Notes: generated by a model from the letters alone, not told the origin. 8,538 bases of DNA from Promethearchaeota archaeon (GCA_004524425.1 SDNN01000124.1:1-8538), one strand, 5' to 3'. Shown: positions 1 to 6,451, numbered from the stretch's first letter. Program-made: numbers and translations.

Positions 1-85
1 ATATTCAAGATAAAAATTTTTAGGATTTAATTCAATTTCAAAAATCATAAAATTACGCAATAACCTATTAATTCTTTATTAATAA

Positions 86-95
86 TTTTTAAAAG
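86..95 (+). promoter_or_regulatory. TATA box of ftr
   Basis: The sequence TTTTTAAAAG is centred about 28 bases before the ATG at 119, with no Shine-Dalgarno in between. In archaea the TATA box lies about 25-30 bases upstream of the transcription start, so the transcript should begin at or next to the start codon (leaderless). The core TTTAAAAGC also occurs before the transglutaminase-like gene starting at 3153. The first 85 bases of the window are AT-rich and show no gene. Confidence 0.55.
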
Positions 96-118
96 CATTA
101 ATAGAAAATAATAATTCT

Positions 119-1045
119 ATGGCATTAATAGAAGATACTTATTGCGAAGCTTTTGAGGGGCTCTGCGTTCAATTAATGGTCACTGCCGAGGATGCTGAGT
201 TTTTAAATCGAGCAGTGAACGCATTCACCGCATTACCATCCACTGTATTTGGAGATGCTGAGGGAGGCATAGTGAGGTGGTTGACGGAAGAGGAGACTAT
301 TGATGGGAGAATTGGGGCCATAGTTCAATTATGGGTCACGGGTACTGGAAAAAAAGCTCGAGCCAAATTTTATGAACAGTTAGGAAGGAGGATGAGACAA
401 GGTATCTTGGTTGTCCCAACAACAGCAGTTTTTGATTTTTATCCTGAAATAATTGATACGAAATTTAACATGATGAATAATGTAGGGCATTGCGGAGATG
501 GATACGAGTGGATCATTGAAAAACATAATAGAAAACTCATAAACATTCCAATCATGATGGGACATGATTTTTTGATTGAGGAAGAATTATCATATGCTCC
601 AGGAGTCATGGGGGGAAATTTATGGCTTTTTTGTGATTCAGTGAAATCAGGTATCGAGGTTGGTAGAAAAGCTGTAAGAATAATTGCTAATTTAGATGAT
701 GTGTGTACTACTTTTGATGTGTGTTCAGCAGGATCAAAACCAGTTCCTCCAGATGCCAAATACCCTGAAATTGGTCCATCAACTAATCATCCATTTTGTC
801 CAACTTTGAAAGATAAATTACCTAAGGAAGAATACACGGTGCCTGAGGCTGTAAAGTCCATTCCAGAAATCATATTCAATGCAATTAATATCCAGACAAT
901 TGAAAAGACCATGCTTGAAGTCATAAACGGGATAATTAACGAGGAGGGTTTAATAAAAATTTCTGCTGGAAATTATGGTGGTAAATTAGGTAAATTTAAA
1001 ATTCATTTAAGGGAATTAGGATTAAAAGAACAATATTTCTCATGA
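119..1045 (+). CDS. ftr: Formylmethanofuran:tetrahydromethanopterin formyltransferase (Ftr)
   Basis: Ftr is a cytosolic enzyme that moves the formyl group from formylmethanofuran to the N5 of tetrahydromethanopterin, the second step of the archaeal methyl branch used in methanogenesis, C1 oxidation or Wood-Ljungdahl carbon fixation. The 308-residue product is close to the family's usual size of about 300. Family blocks visible in order are IEDTYCEAFEG at the N-terminus, VPTTAVFDFYPE near 100, GDGYEW near 126, the glycine-rich GVMGGNLWLF near 162, STNHPFCPTL near 222 and the conserved C-terminal KISAGNYGGKLGKF followed by IHLREL. The ATG at 119 puts IEDT where known Ftr proteins have it, and a TATA box at -28 supports a leaderless start. 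It is monocistronic here and converges on the transglutaminase-like gene ending at 1082, with 36 bases between. No other C1-pathway gene is adjacent. It appears intact. Confidence 0.95.
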   Translation: MALIEDTYCEAFEGLCVQLMVTAEDAEFLNRAVNAFTALPSTVFGDAEGGIVRWLTEEETIDGRIGAIVQLWVTGTGKKARAKFYEQLGRRMRQGILVVPTTAVFDFYPEIIDTKFNMMNNVGHCGDGYEWIIEKHNRKLINIPIMMGHDFLIEEELSYAPGVMGGNLWLFCDSVKSGIEVGRKAVRIIANLDDVCTTFDVCSAGSKPVPPDAKYPEIGPSTNHPFCPTLKDKLPKEEYTVPEAVKSIPEIIFNAINIQTIEKTMLEVINGIINEEGLIKISAGNYGGKLGKFKIHLRELGLKEQYFS

Positions 1046-1081
1046 TTGTTTTAAATTGTTGAAAACTAAGAAATAGGCAAG

Positions 1082-1717
1082 CTAAATCCTGTCAAAAGCT
1101 TTTTCCAGCATGGGTTTGTATTTATCAATAATAACACGCTTGATTTCTTCGAAAGGAACATCGGAAAAGGAGCCTCTATCTTCAAGATACTCTACGAAAG
1201 GATTTCCCTCATCATCATGAGAGGGAAATAACGCATCGTGAACTCCGTCGAATTCTACTAAAACATAATTTCCTTTTATTGAAGTTTGTTTATCAAAAGC
1301 AGGAGTTAATTTTAACCATTTTCCGCCTAAAAATAGTTCACTATAACCGTGTATATAAAAAATTTCAGTACCCATGTAATCAATGACTTTTTGGGGAATT
1401 TTATGATTAATTATGTCACACAAATGAATTCGGGCCGGAATTTTTACTGCCCTTGCTAGCGTGGATAATAATACCGCCTTGGAAACACAAAATCCATAAC
1501 CCCTACGAAGATTAGTACTTGCTTTAAAGGTACTCTTAGTCAAATAAAAAGAACCTTGGCGATATTTAATTTGGTCCCGCACCCAGTAAAAAAGAGCTTT
1601 AGCTTTTTCTTCATCATTTTTTAGTCCGTCAGTAATATCAAACGCTTTATTTTTAACCTTTGATTTATGAAAATCAAAAAATTCAGTTGGTTGGAGATAT
1701 TGTTTCATATCAGCCAT
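1082..1717 (-). CDS. Transglutaminase-like protein, copy 1 (last of three)
   Basis: A 211-residue stand-alone transglutaminase-like (papain-fold) protein with no signal peptide or membrane helix, so probably cytosolic. The catalytic triad of the superfamily is visible as C77 (GFCVSKA), H123 (YIHGYSE) and D142 (TPAFDK). The region ALFYWVRDQIKY near 41-52 and LARAVKIPARIH near 87-98 are typical of the fold. A C-terminal block EFDGVHDALFPSHD (155-168) is shared with the two copies upstream. The reading frame is open back to an ATG at 1822, but the start chosen here is the ATG at 1717: it aligns MADMKQYLQPTEFF with the starts of the other two copies and has its own TATA box at -27. Members of this superfamily may be proteases, cross-linking enzymes or amidases, and the substrate cannot be told. 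The stop is TAG. Confidence 0.8.
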   Translation of the reverse strand: MADMKQYLQPTEFFDFHKSKVKNKAFDITDGLKNDEEKAKALFYWVRDQIKYRQGSFYLTKSTFKASTNLRRGYGFCVSKAVLLSTLARAVKIPARIHLCDIINHKIPQKVIDYMGTEIFYIHGYSELFLGGKWLKLTPAFDKQTSIKGNYVLVEFDGVHDALFPSHDDEGNPFVEYLEDRGSFSDVPFEEIKRVIIDKYKPMLEKAFDRI

Positions 1718-1739
1718 AATTACTAAAAAATTCAATCTC

Positions 1740-1747
1740 ATTATAAT
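1740..1747 (-). promoter_or_regulatory. TATA box of transglutaminase-like copy 1
   Basis: ATTATAAT on the minus strand is centred about 27 bases before the ATG at 1717, with no Shine-Dalgarno between. It fits a leaderless transcript and supports choosing 1717 over the ATG at 1822. It lies in the 120-base gap after copy 2, so copy 1 may be transcribed both from here and by read-through. The rest of that gap holds only a weak 5-bp inverted repeat near 1800-1815. Confidence 0.45.
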
Positions 1748-1837
1748 CTTATCCTGAACTGCTATAACTTGATTATCCAAAAGAAGACATTGCGTAATAA
1801 TAGATGGAAGTCTATAATTCAATTATCTATTAATTTT

Positions 1838-2482
1838 TCATTTAAATGACAGTTGAGGATTTGAATACCATATAGGATATTTTTTGGTAAAAATCTCGTC
1901 AATTTCATCAATGGGAACATCTGCATAAGTCCCATAATCCTTAACATATTCCACAAAAGGATTTCCTTCATTATCATGGGCGGCGAACAAAGCATCATGT
2001 TCTCCATCAAATTCAATGAGCGGAACGAAACCCGCTTTTAAAGCTGTATTTTTATCAAAAACGGGAGTTAATTTAATCCATTTATCATTTATATATACCT
2101 CACTAATTCCATGACAATGAAATACATTGGTTCCCATCAAATCTATAACCTTCTGAGATATTTTATGATTAATGATATCCACCATCCTAATTCGAGCGGG
2201 AATTCCCACGGCTCGAGCAAAAGTAGATAATAGAACTGCCTTTGACATGCAAAACCCATTCTTTCTTCTTAACGTTACTGAGGCCTTTAAATTAGCTCTA
2301 ATTTTTGGATAATAGGTATACATGTTATATTTGATTTCATCCCGCACCCAGTAAAAAAGGGCAGTAATTTTCTCTTTTTCTGAACGTGAGACATTAATAA
2401 TCTCAAAAGCTTTTTGTCTTACTCGCTTTTTGTGAAAATCTAGAAATTCAGTAGGCTGAAGATATTGTTCAAAATCATTCAT
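1838..2482 (-). CDS. Transglutaminase-like protein, copy 2
   Basis: A 214-residue transglutaminase-like protein and paralogue of its two neighbours. The predicted Cys-His-Asp triad is C78 (GFCMSKA), H124 (CHGISE) and D143 (TPVFDK). The N-terminal block EQYLQPTEFLDFHKKR and the C-terminal block EFDGEHDALFAAHD, then GNPFVEY, are shared with the other copies. No signal peptide or membrane helix is seen. The start ATG lies only 2 bases after the stop of copy 3, so the two genes are almost certainly co-transcribed and probably translationally coupled. No clear Shine-Dalgarno precedes it. Nucleotide similarity to copy 1 remains visible: 20 bases at 1575-1594 and 2340-2359, coding FYWVRD, are identical. 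This suggests duplication that is not very old, or ongoing gene conversion. The substrate is unknown; protease or amide cross-linking activity are both possible. Confidence 0.82.
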   Translation of the reverse strand: MNDFEQYLQPTEFLDFHKKRVRQKAFEIINVSRSEKEKITALFYWVRDEIKYNMYTYYPKIRANLKASVTLRRKNGFCMSKAVLLSTFARAVGIPARIRMVDIINHKISQKVIDLMGTNVFHCHGISEVYINDKWIKLTPVFDKNTALKAGFVPLIEFDGEHDALFAAHDNEGNPFVEYVKDYGTYADVPIDEIDEIFTKKYPIWYSNPQLSFK

Positions 2483-2484
2483 GA

Positions 2485-3153
2485 TTATATTAAATTATTA
2501 TATTCTTTAGATTTCTGAAAACCATTCAAATATTTTCTGTATATTTCATATTTTTCTTGAAATAATGAATCAATGGCATCTAGAGGCAAATCAGCGTGAA
2601 CCCCTCTATCTTTAATATATTCTCCAAAAGGCTTTCCATTAATATCATGAGAGGGAAATACGGCATCATGTTCGCCATCGAATTCAACCATTGGAAGAAA
2701 TCTCCCTTTTAGAGCAGTCTCCTTATCAAAAGAGGGGGTTAATTTAACCCATTCGCCAGCAAGATAAAATTCGCTATATCCGTGATAGTACATGATATTG
2801 TGTCCCATGAAATCTATTACTTTTTGACTTACCAAGTGATTGATTAAATCCACGAGATGTAAACGTGAAGGAATGCCAACAGCTCTTGCTAACGATGAAA
2901 GTAATACCGATTTTGACACGCAGAAACCTTGACGTTTACGCAAAACTTTACTTGCTATAAAATTTTGTTTAATTTTTGGAATAAATAATGCCATATTATA
3001 CTTGACTTCATCCCGCACGTAGTAAAATAAGGCAATAGCTTTCTCTTTATCAGAACTGTAATTTTTAGTAATCTCTAATGCTTTTTGCTTTACTTTAGCT
3101 TTGTTAAAATCAAAAAATTCAGTAGGTTGAAGATATTTATCCATATCTCCCAT
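2485..3153 (-). CDS. Transglutaminase-like protein, copy 3 (first in the operon)
   Basis: A 222-residue transglutaminase-like protein, the promoter-proximal member of the trio. The predicted triad is C78 (GFCVSKS), H124 (YYHGYSE) and D143 (TPSFDK). The N-terminus MGDMDKYLQPTEFFDF matches the other copies, and the C-terminal block is EFDGEHDAVFPSHD followed by GKPFGEY and HADLP. A short lysine- and asparagine-containing tail beyond about residue 212 extends past the other copies. No signal peptide or membrane helix is present. The ATG at 3153 has a TATA box at -27 and no Shine-Dalgarno, suggesting leaderless transcription. It follows the response regulator by 96 bases, so it may be its own transcription unit with copy 2 rather than part of the signalling operon. 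Enzymatic function is inferred from the triad only. Confidence 0.82.
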   Translation of the reverse strand: MGDMDKYLQPTEFFDFNKAKVKQKALEITKNYSSDKEKAIALFYYVRDEVKYNMALFIPKIKQNFIASKVLRKRQGFCVSKSVLLSSLARAVGIPSRLHLVDLINHLVSQKVIDFMGHNIMYYHGYSEFYLAGEWVKLTPSFDKETALKGRFLPMVEFDGEHDAVFPSHDINGKPFGEYIKDRGVHADLPLDAIDSLFQEKYEIYRKYLNGFQKSKEYNNLI

Positions 3154-3176
3154 AATCTTGCTAAATGGTGATACGC

Positions 3177-3183
3177 TTTTAAA
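3177..3183 (-). promoter_or_regulatory. TATA box of transglutaminase-like copy 3
   Basis: TTTAAAA on the minus strand is centred 27 bases before the ATG at 3153. With the following GC it matches the core seen before ftr (TTTAAAAGC), at nearly the same distance from the start codon. It marks a probable leaderless promoter for the copy 3-copy 2 operon. Confidence 0.5.
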
Positions 3184-3223
3184 TTTTTATCTTTATTCAT
3201 CTAACATGACCATTATTGCCTTA

Positions 3224-3233
3224 TTAAAAAGAA
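3224..3233 (-). terminator. Possible T-rich terminator after the response regulator
   Basis: The minus strand reads TTCTTTTTAA about 17 bases after the response regulator stop. Archaeal termination often needs only a T-rich tract without a hairpin. The tract is short, so this is a weak call. If real, it separates the signalling genes from the transglutaminase-like genes, which have their own TATA box downstream. Confidence 0.25.
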
Positions 3234-3249
3234 CTTACGGTTTTGCTAT

Positions 3250-3609
3250 TTATTTTAAGGCCTTTTGAATGTTATTAATCAATCTTTCCATGGTAAAGGG
3301 CTTTTCCTTAAAGCTAAATGCCCCAATCGATAGTGCTAACTCCTTAATTGATTGATCAGCACTTGTAAAAATAATCTTGGAAGTATTATCAAGTTCTAAG
3401 ATCTCCCTTGTCGCTTCGATTCCGTTTTTAATAGGCATACGATGATCCATTAAAATAACATCTGGTTTTTCAGAGAATGATTTATACATGTTGATCGCTT
3501 CTTCACCATTTTTAGCAATGCTAATTTCCTTGTAACCTGAAATTTTAAGCATTTTTTCGTACATTAATCCTAAAGAAGAATCATCCTCGACAATAAGAAT
3601 GGAGACTAT
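3250..3609 (-). CDS. Single-domain response regulator (receiver only), apparent ATA start
   Basis: A stand-alone receiver domain of 119 residues, the usual size, with no DNA-binding or enzymatic output domain; it is the likely phosphoryl acceptor of the adjacent kinase. Starting at the ATA at 3609, the first strand is VSILIVEDD with acidic pocket D9/D10. The phosphorylation site is D55 (VILMDHRMP), the switch Thr is T82 (IIFTSAD) and the conserved Lys is K103 (FKEKPF). The only ATG near the N-terminus is at 3564, which would give 104 residues and delete the first strand and acidic pocket. Between the upstream in-frame TGA (3616-3618) and D9 there is no ATG, GTG or TTG. A good Shine-Dalgarno, GAGGTGA, sits 6 bases before the ATA, and the ATA begins 1 base after the kinase stop, a coupled arrangement. 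A base error turning ATG into ATA is the main alternative. Confidence 0.85.
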   Translation of the reverse strand: MVSILIVEDDSSLGLMYEKMLKISGYKEISIAKNGEEAINMYKSFSEKPDVILMDHRMPIKNGIEATREILELDNTSKIIFTSADQSIKELALSIGAFSFKEKPFTMERLINNIQKALK

Positions 3610-3610
3610 T

Positions 3611-4933
3611 TTATTTCACCTCAGGAATTAAAATCACAAAATTAGTGCCTTTTGAGTAATCCCCTTTAATTTTATCCTCAACCCAAATCTTTCCATTAAA
3701 TTTGTCTATGATTTTTTTTACAAGAGATAATCCTAAACCCATCCCATTTACACTCTTCTCTTCCATGAATGCTCTTTCAAAAACTTTTTGTTTCATCTCA
3801 TTTGGAATACCAATACCATTATCTAGAAATTCAATTTTAAGATAATTAAGACCATTCATCTTCATATTAGATATTCTAATTATAATTTCCACTCTTGGAT
3901 TATTATTATATTTTATGGCATTTACCAGTATATTTTCAAACACGTTGAGTAATAATTCATTGGCCTTAACGTAAAGTTTCTCAGAAGAAGGTGCTACTTT
4001 AATATTTATATTCCTTGAATCATAATTTTTTTTCACGTATTTAATAGCATCATTCAATGTAGAAATTATTTCGATTGTTTTTATGTCAATCTCAGCATCT
4101 TCAATTTCGGAAAGTTTTCTTACGTTTTTAACTAAATTTGCCCCTCTTTTTATTTGTTCATTGGAAAGATCAATAAGGTTTTTTTCCTCCTGTAATGAAC
4201 TAGGTTGTTCAATGTAAACATTTAAAAGATCTATTGAAGATTGAATGTTTTGAAGTATATTACTTATATCGTGAGCAAAAAGATCTTTATAGAATTCTGC
4301 TCTATTATATGCCTCCTTGTATTTTAATTCTGATTTATTTAATTTGATTTCCATTGGAGCAGACAATCCAGTTGCTAAAAGAGAAGAGTAATAAATGATT
4401 TTCAAGACATATGCTGTTTCCCAGGTTCCATAAACTTCGTTATTACTTAAAATCGAAAAAAAGAGCGTAAACATTCCTGAAATTATGGCTAATAACATGA
4501 ATAGATGGGTAATTGATTTCTTTTCCACATAAATCTTAAGCAATAATAAACCAATGATTGTTGTGTAGAAGAAGAAAATAATTTGAATGATATTTATCAA
4601 GGAAAATGTAATAGCTATAAAAACTGCGTGATGGCTTGAAAATTTTTTCAATTTAGATTTGTTTATTGATTTTTCTAAACGTAATTGATGATACTCTTGA
4701 AAGATTGATAAACCAAGCATGATGGCTGCTAAAAAATAGAAAATATTTCCTATAATTCGAAAATTAGCATCAAAATGTCTAAAATAAAAGAATATTCCAG
4801 CAAAAGCATTTAATAATGTGCCTAAAAACCATAAAAAAAATAAGCCTTCTCGTTTATACATGACTCCAAAAATAATTGCTATTACGATCGTATAAAAAGC
4901 CAAAGCTAAATCAAGTACCATCTCGTCTAGCAA
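3611..4933 (-). CDS. Membrane sensor histidine kinase, paired with the response regulator
   Basis: A 440-residue membrane histidine kinase. Residues 1-195 are hydrophobic, with about six to seven helices (roughly 9-25, 32-52, 58-78, 103-134 as one or two, 143-163, 173-193) and an RHFD motif at 52-55. A short linker with NRAEFYKDL leads to the H-box FAHDISNILQNI with predicted phosphorylated H221. The ATP-binding domain follows: N-box NILVNAIKY (N338), G1 box DNGIGIP (D371) and G2 box GMGLGLSLVKKI near 397. No PAS, GAF or HAMP domain is seen. The start is uncertain: TTG at 4933 directly follows an in-frame stop, has GGAG 11 bases upstream and a TATA box at -30, whereas ATG at 4921 (residue 5) would only trim the end. 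It ends 1 base before the response regulator, its likely partner. The signal sensed is unknown. It is a paralogue of the kinase at 5085-6377. Confidence 0.9.
   Translation of the reverse strand: MLDEMVLDLALAFYTIVIAIIFGVMYKREGLFFLWFLGTLLNAFAGIFFYFRHFDANFRIIGNIFYFLAAIMLGLSIFQEYHQLRLEKSINKSKLKKFSSHHAVFIAITFSLINIIQIIFFFYTTIIGLLLLKIYVEKKSITHLFMLLAIISGMFTLFFSILSNNEVYGTWETAYVLKIIYYSSLLATGLSAPMEIKLNKSELKYKEAYNRAEFYKDLFAHDISNILQNIQSSIDLLNVYIEQPSSLQEEKNLIDLSNEQIKRGANLVKNVRKLSEIEDAEIDIKTIEIISTLNDAIKYVKKNYDSRNINIKVAPSSEKLYVKANELLLNVFENILVNAIKYNNNPRVEIIIRISNMKMNGLNYLKIEFLDNGIGIPNEMKQKVFERAFMEEKSVNGMGLGLSLVKKIIDKFNGKIWVEDKIKGDYSKGTNFVILIPEVK
3616..3622 (-). promoter_or_regulatory. Shine-Dalgarno that points to the ATA start of the response regulator
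   Basis: GAGGTGA on the minus strand is a 7-base match to the canonical archaeal Shine-Dalgarno GGAGGUGA. It lies inside the last codons of the kinase gene, and the 6-base spacer AATAAA leads to ATA at 3609-3607. The spacing is ideal for that codon and far too long for the ATG at 3564. It decides the start call for the response regulator. Confidence 0.6.
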
Positions 4934-4953
4934 TTAAATCAGAACTCCATTAT

Positions 4954-4992
4954 TTAGAAATTATAAGTTGAATATTGTATTTCAAGAGCCAT
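4954..4992 (-). other. Possible 12-codon leader ORF upstream of the kinase
   Basis: An ATG at 4992 opens a short frame, MALEIQYSTYNF, ending in TAA, 20 bases before the TTG start of the kinase and in another frame. A strong TATA box is centred 30 bases before this ATG, the spacing seen for leaderless genes elsewhere in the window. It could be a leader peptide or upstream ORF, or simply part of a 5' untranslated region. There is no evidence for translation beyond the spacing. Confidence 0.2.
4960..4967 (-). promoter_or_regulatory. TATA-like box close to the kinase start
   Basis: CTTATAAT on the minus strand is centred about 30 bases before the TTG at 4933, compatible with a leaderless or near-leaderless start there. 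It competes with the stronger TATA box at 5017-5027 as the kinase promoter. Confidence 0.3.
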
Positions 4993-5016
4993 TTATTATA
5001 AAAATAAATAAAAATC

Positions 5017-5027
5017 TTTTATATATA
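5017..5027 (-). promoter_or_regulatory. Strong TATA box upstream of the second kinase
   Basis: TATATATAAAA on the minus strand, followed by G, is the best TATA match in the window. Transcription would start near 4995, giving a leader of about 60 bases to the TTG at 4933 and passing the GGAG motif at 4945-4948. It sits in the 151-base gap between the two kinase genes and suggests each has its own promoter. The core is near-palindromic, so a plus-strand direction is possible, but no plus-strand gene follows. Confidence 0.45.
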
Positions 5028-5084
5028 CTTATTTTTTTAAAAAGTAGTGCAATTAATTTACTGCTTGACCATTAAAGAAGAGAA

Positions 5085-6377
5085 TTAGATTGCGGGAAGT
5101 AAAATGATAAAATTGCTACCTCTTGAATAATTTCCTTTTACTTTATCTTCTACCCAAATTTCTCCTTTATACGTATCTAAAATTTTTTTTACGAGAGACA
5201 ATCCTAAACCCATGCCTGTGCTCTTGCGAGTTTTAAGAGAAGATTCTTGAAATATTTTTTCTTTCATTTTATCGGGAATTCCAATTCCATTATCAATGAA
5301 TTGAATTTTTAAGTATCGCTCATCTTGGTTTCTTAACTCAAAAATTTTTATTAGAATCTCGATTTTTTCATTTTCATTATGTTTAATAGCATTGATTAGT
5401 AAATTCTCAAATAAATCCATGAGTAATTGATTTCCCATCATGAAAAATGATTCTACTTCAGAAATAACATCAATTTGTAGCTCTTTATCATGAAAGCTTT
5501 CTCTTACATATTTCACTGCTTTATTTAATACATCCATAACTTCAATTTTTTTCAATGAAAAATCTCCTTTTTCAAGTTCAGATAAGTGCCTGACGTTAGA
5601 GCTTAAATTTGCTCCTCGATTGACTTGATCTTTCGCGACATTTATGAGACTATATATTTTTTCTTTATTTTCTTGTTCTTCGAGGTAGTAAGGAATTAAA
5701 TCTATAGATGACAAGATGTTTTGAAGAATGTTATTCATGTCATGAGCGAATAAATCTTTATAAAATTCAGCTCTATTATATGCTTCAATATGCTCTTTTT
5801 CCGATTTTTTAAGTTTTTCTTCAACTGGAGAAGATAAGCCCGTTGCTAAGAGAAAAGAAAATAAATTAAACTTCGAAACATAAGCAAGTTCCCAGCTCCA
5901 AACTAAATTTAGGTTAGCTAATAATGAAAACAAAACAGTTAAAGAAGCGGAAATTAAAGCAAAGAACATGAATAAGTAAGTGAGAGATTTTTTCTGGAGA
6001 TAAATTCTAGACATCATTACGCCAGCTATTATTAGCAAGGAAAACAAGATAAATAAGATAGTGTTTATTATAAAGATTGAAAAAATGATCAAGATCAGCA
6101 AATTCTTAGAATTATTCATAATTTTCATGTCATTTCCTTCTGGTTTAAGAAATATCTCATGATATTCTTTAAACACGAAATAAATAAATGAAACGCCCCC
6201 CAAAAAATAAAAAATATCTGCTAATATTCGATAAAACTCATCAAAATGCCTCAAATAAAAAATACATGAAGCAACGGCAATATTTAAGACAATAAGAACC
6301 CAAGAAAAACGTATTCTTCTTTTATTATACATGATGATGAAAAGAAGTACTATAGTAATCGAATAAAAGGCTAACAC
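5085..6377 (-). CDS. Membrane sensor histidine kinase, paralogue of its neighbour
   Basis: A histidine kinase of 430 residues from the GTG at 6377, with the same plan as the kinase at 3611-4933. About six to seven membrane helices fill residues 1-185, with the RHFD motif at 43-46. The shared WELAYVSK and LATGLSSP segments precede the linker NRAEFYKDL. The H-box is FAHDMNNILQNI with predicted phosphorylated H212. The ATP-binding domain has N-box NLLINAIKH, G1 box DNGIGIP and G2 box GMGLGLSLVKKI. The start is in doubt. Similarity to the paralogue continues upstream of the GTG (SIFDL against MVLDL). An in-frame ATA at 6404, with GGTG 7 bases upstream, would give 439 residues against 440 and place the H-box histidine at 221 in both. 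No response regulator is adjacent, so it may share the one at 3250. It probably arose by tandem duplication. Confidence 0.9.
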   Translation of the reverse strand: MLAFYSITIVLLFIIMYNKRRIRFSWVLIVLNIAVASCIFYLRHFDEFYRILADIFYFLGGVSFIYFVFKEYHEIFLKPEGNDMKIMNNSKNLLILIIFSIFIINTILFILFSLLIIAGVMMSRIYLQKKSLTYLFMFFALISASLTVLFSLLANLNLVWSWELAYVSKFNLFSFLLATGLSSPVEEKLKKSEKEHIEAYNRAEFYKDLFAHDMNNILQNILSSIDLIPYYLEEQENKEKIYSLINVAKDQVNRGANLSSNVRHLSELEKGDFSLKKIEVMDVLNKAVKYVRESFHDKELQIDVISEVESFFMMGNQLLMDLFENLLINAIKHNENEKIEILIKIFELRNQDERYLKIQFIDNGIGIPDKMKEKIFQESSLKTRKSTGMGLGLSLVKKILDTYKGEIWVEDKVKGNYSRGSNFIILLPAI

Positions 6378-6442
6378 TAAATCAAAAATACTCTCTTGGA
6401 ATATGAAAAAACACCAGTTTACTTTTTTTATTTATCCTTGAA

Positions 6443-6451
6443 ATATATAAT
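6443..6451 (-). promoter_or_regulatory. TATA box of the first kinase
   Basis: ATTATATAT on the minus strand is centred near 6447. Transcription would begin near 6420, leaving a leader of about 16 bases that holds GGTG before the in-frame ATA at 6404, or about 43 bases before the GTG at 6377. The surrounding 6405-6605 intergenic region is otherwise AT-rich, with a second TATA-like TTTATATT at 6475-6482 and no supported gene. Confidence 0.4.

Noticed and set aside
380..759. Two open frames on the minus strand inside ftr
   Set aside because: They lie antisense to a clearly conserved enzyme, have no promoter or family features and contain low-complexity translations.
1799..1816. Inverted repeat ATAGA-tggaag-TCTAT as a terminator or operator between copies 2 and 1
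   Set aside because: The stem is only 5 bp and AT-rich, with no T-tract directly after it. This is expected by chance in such sequence.
1718..1822. In-frame upstream extension of transglutaminase-like copy 1, beginning MNYRLPSIITQ
   Set aside because: The paralogues start at the position of M36. The extension has no similarity to anything nearby and overlaps the TATA box placed for the ATG at 1717.
1819..2016. Methionine-rich 65-codon frame overlapping the 3' part of copy 2 in another frame
   Set aside because: It arises from the conserved coding sequence of copy 2 read out of frame. Its composition (many Met and Leu) is that of a frame shadow.
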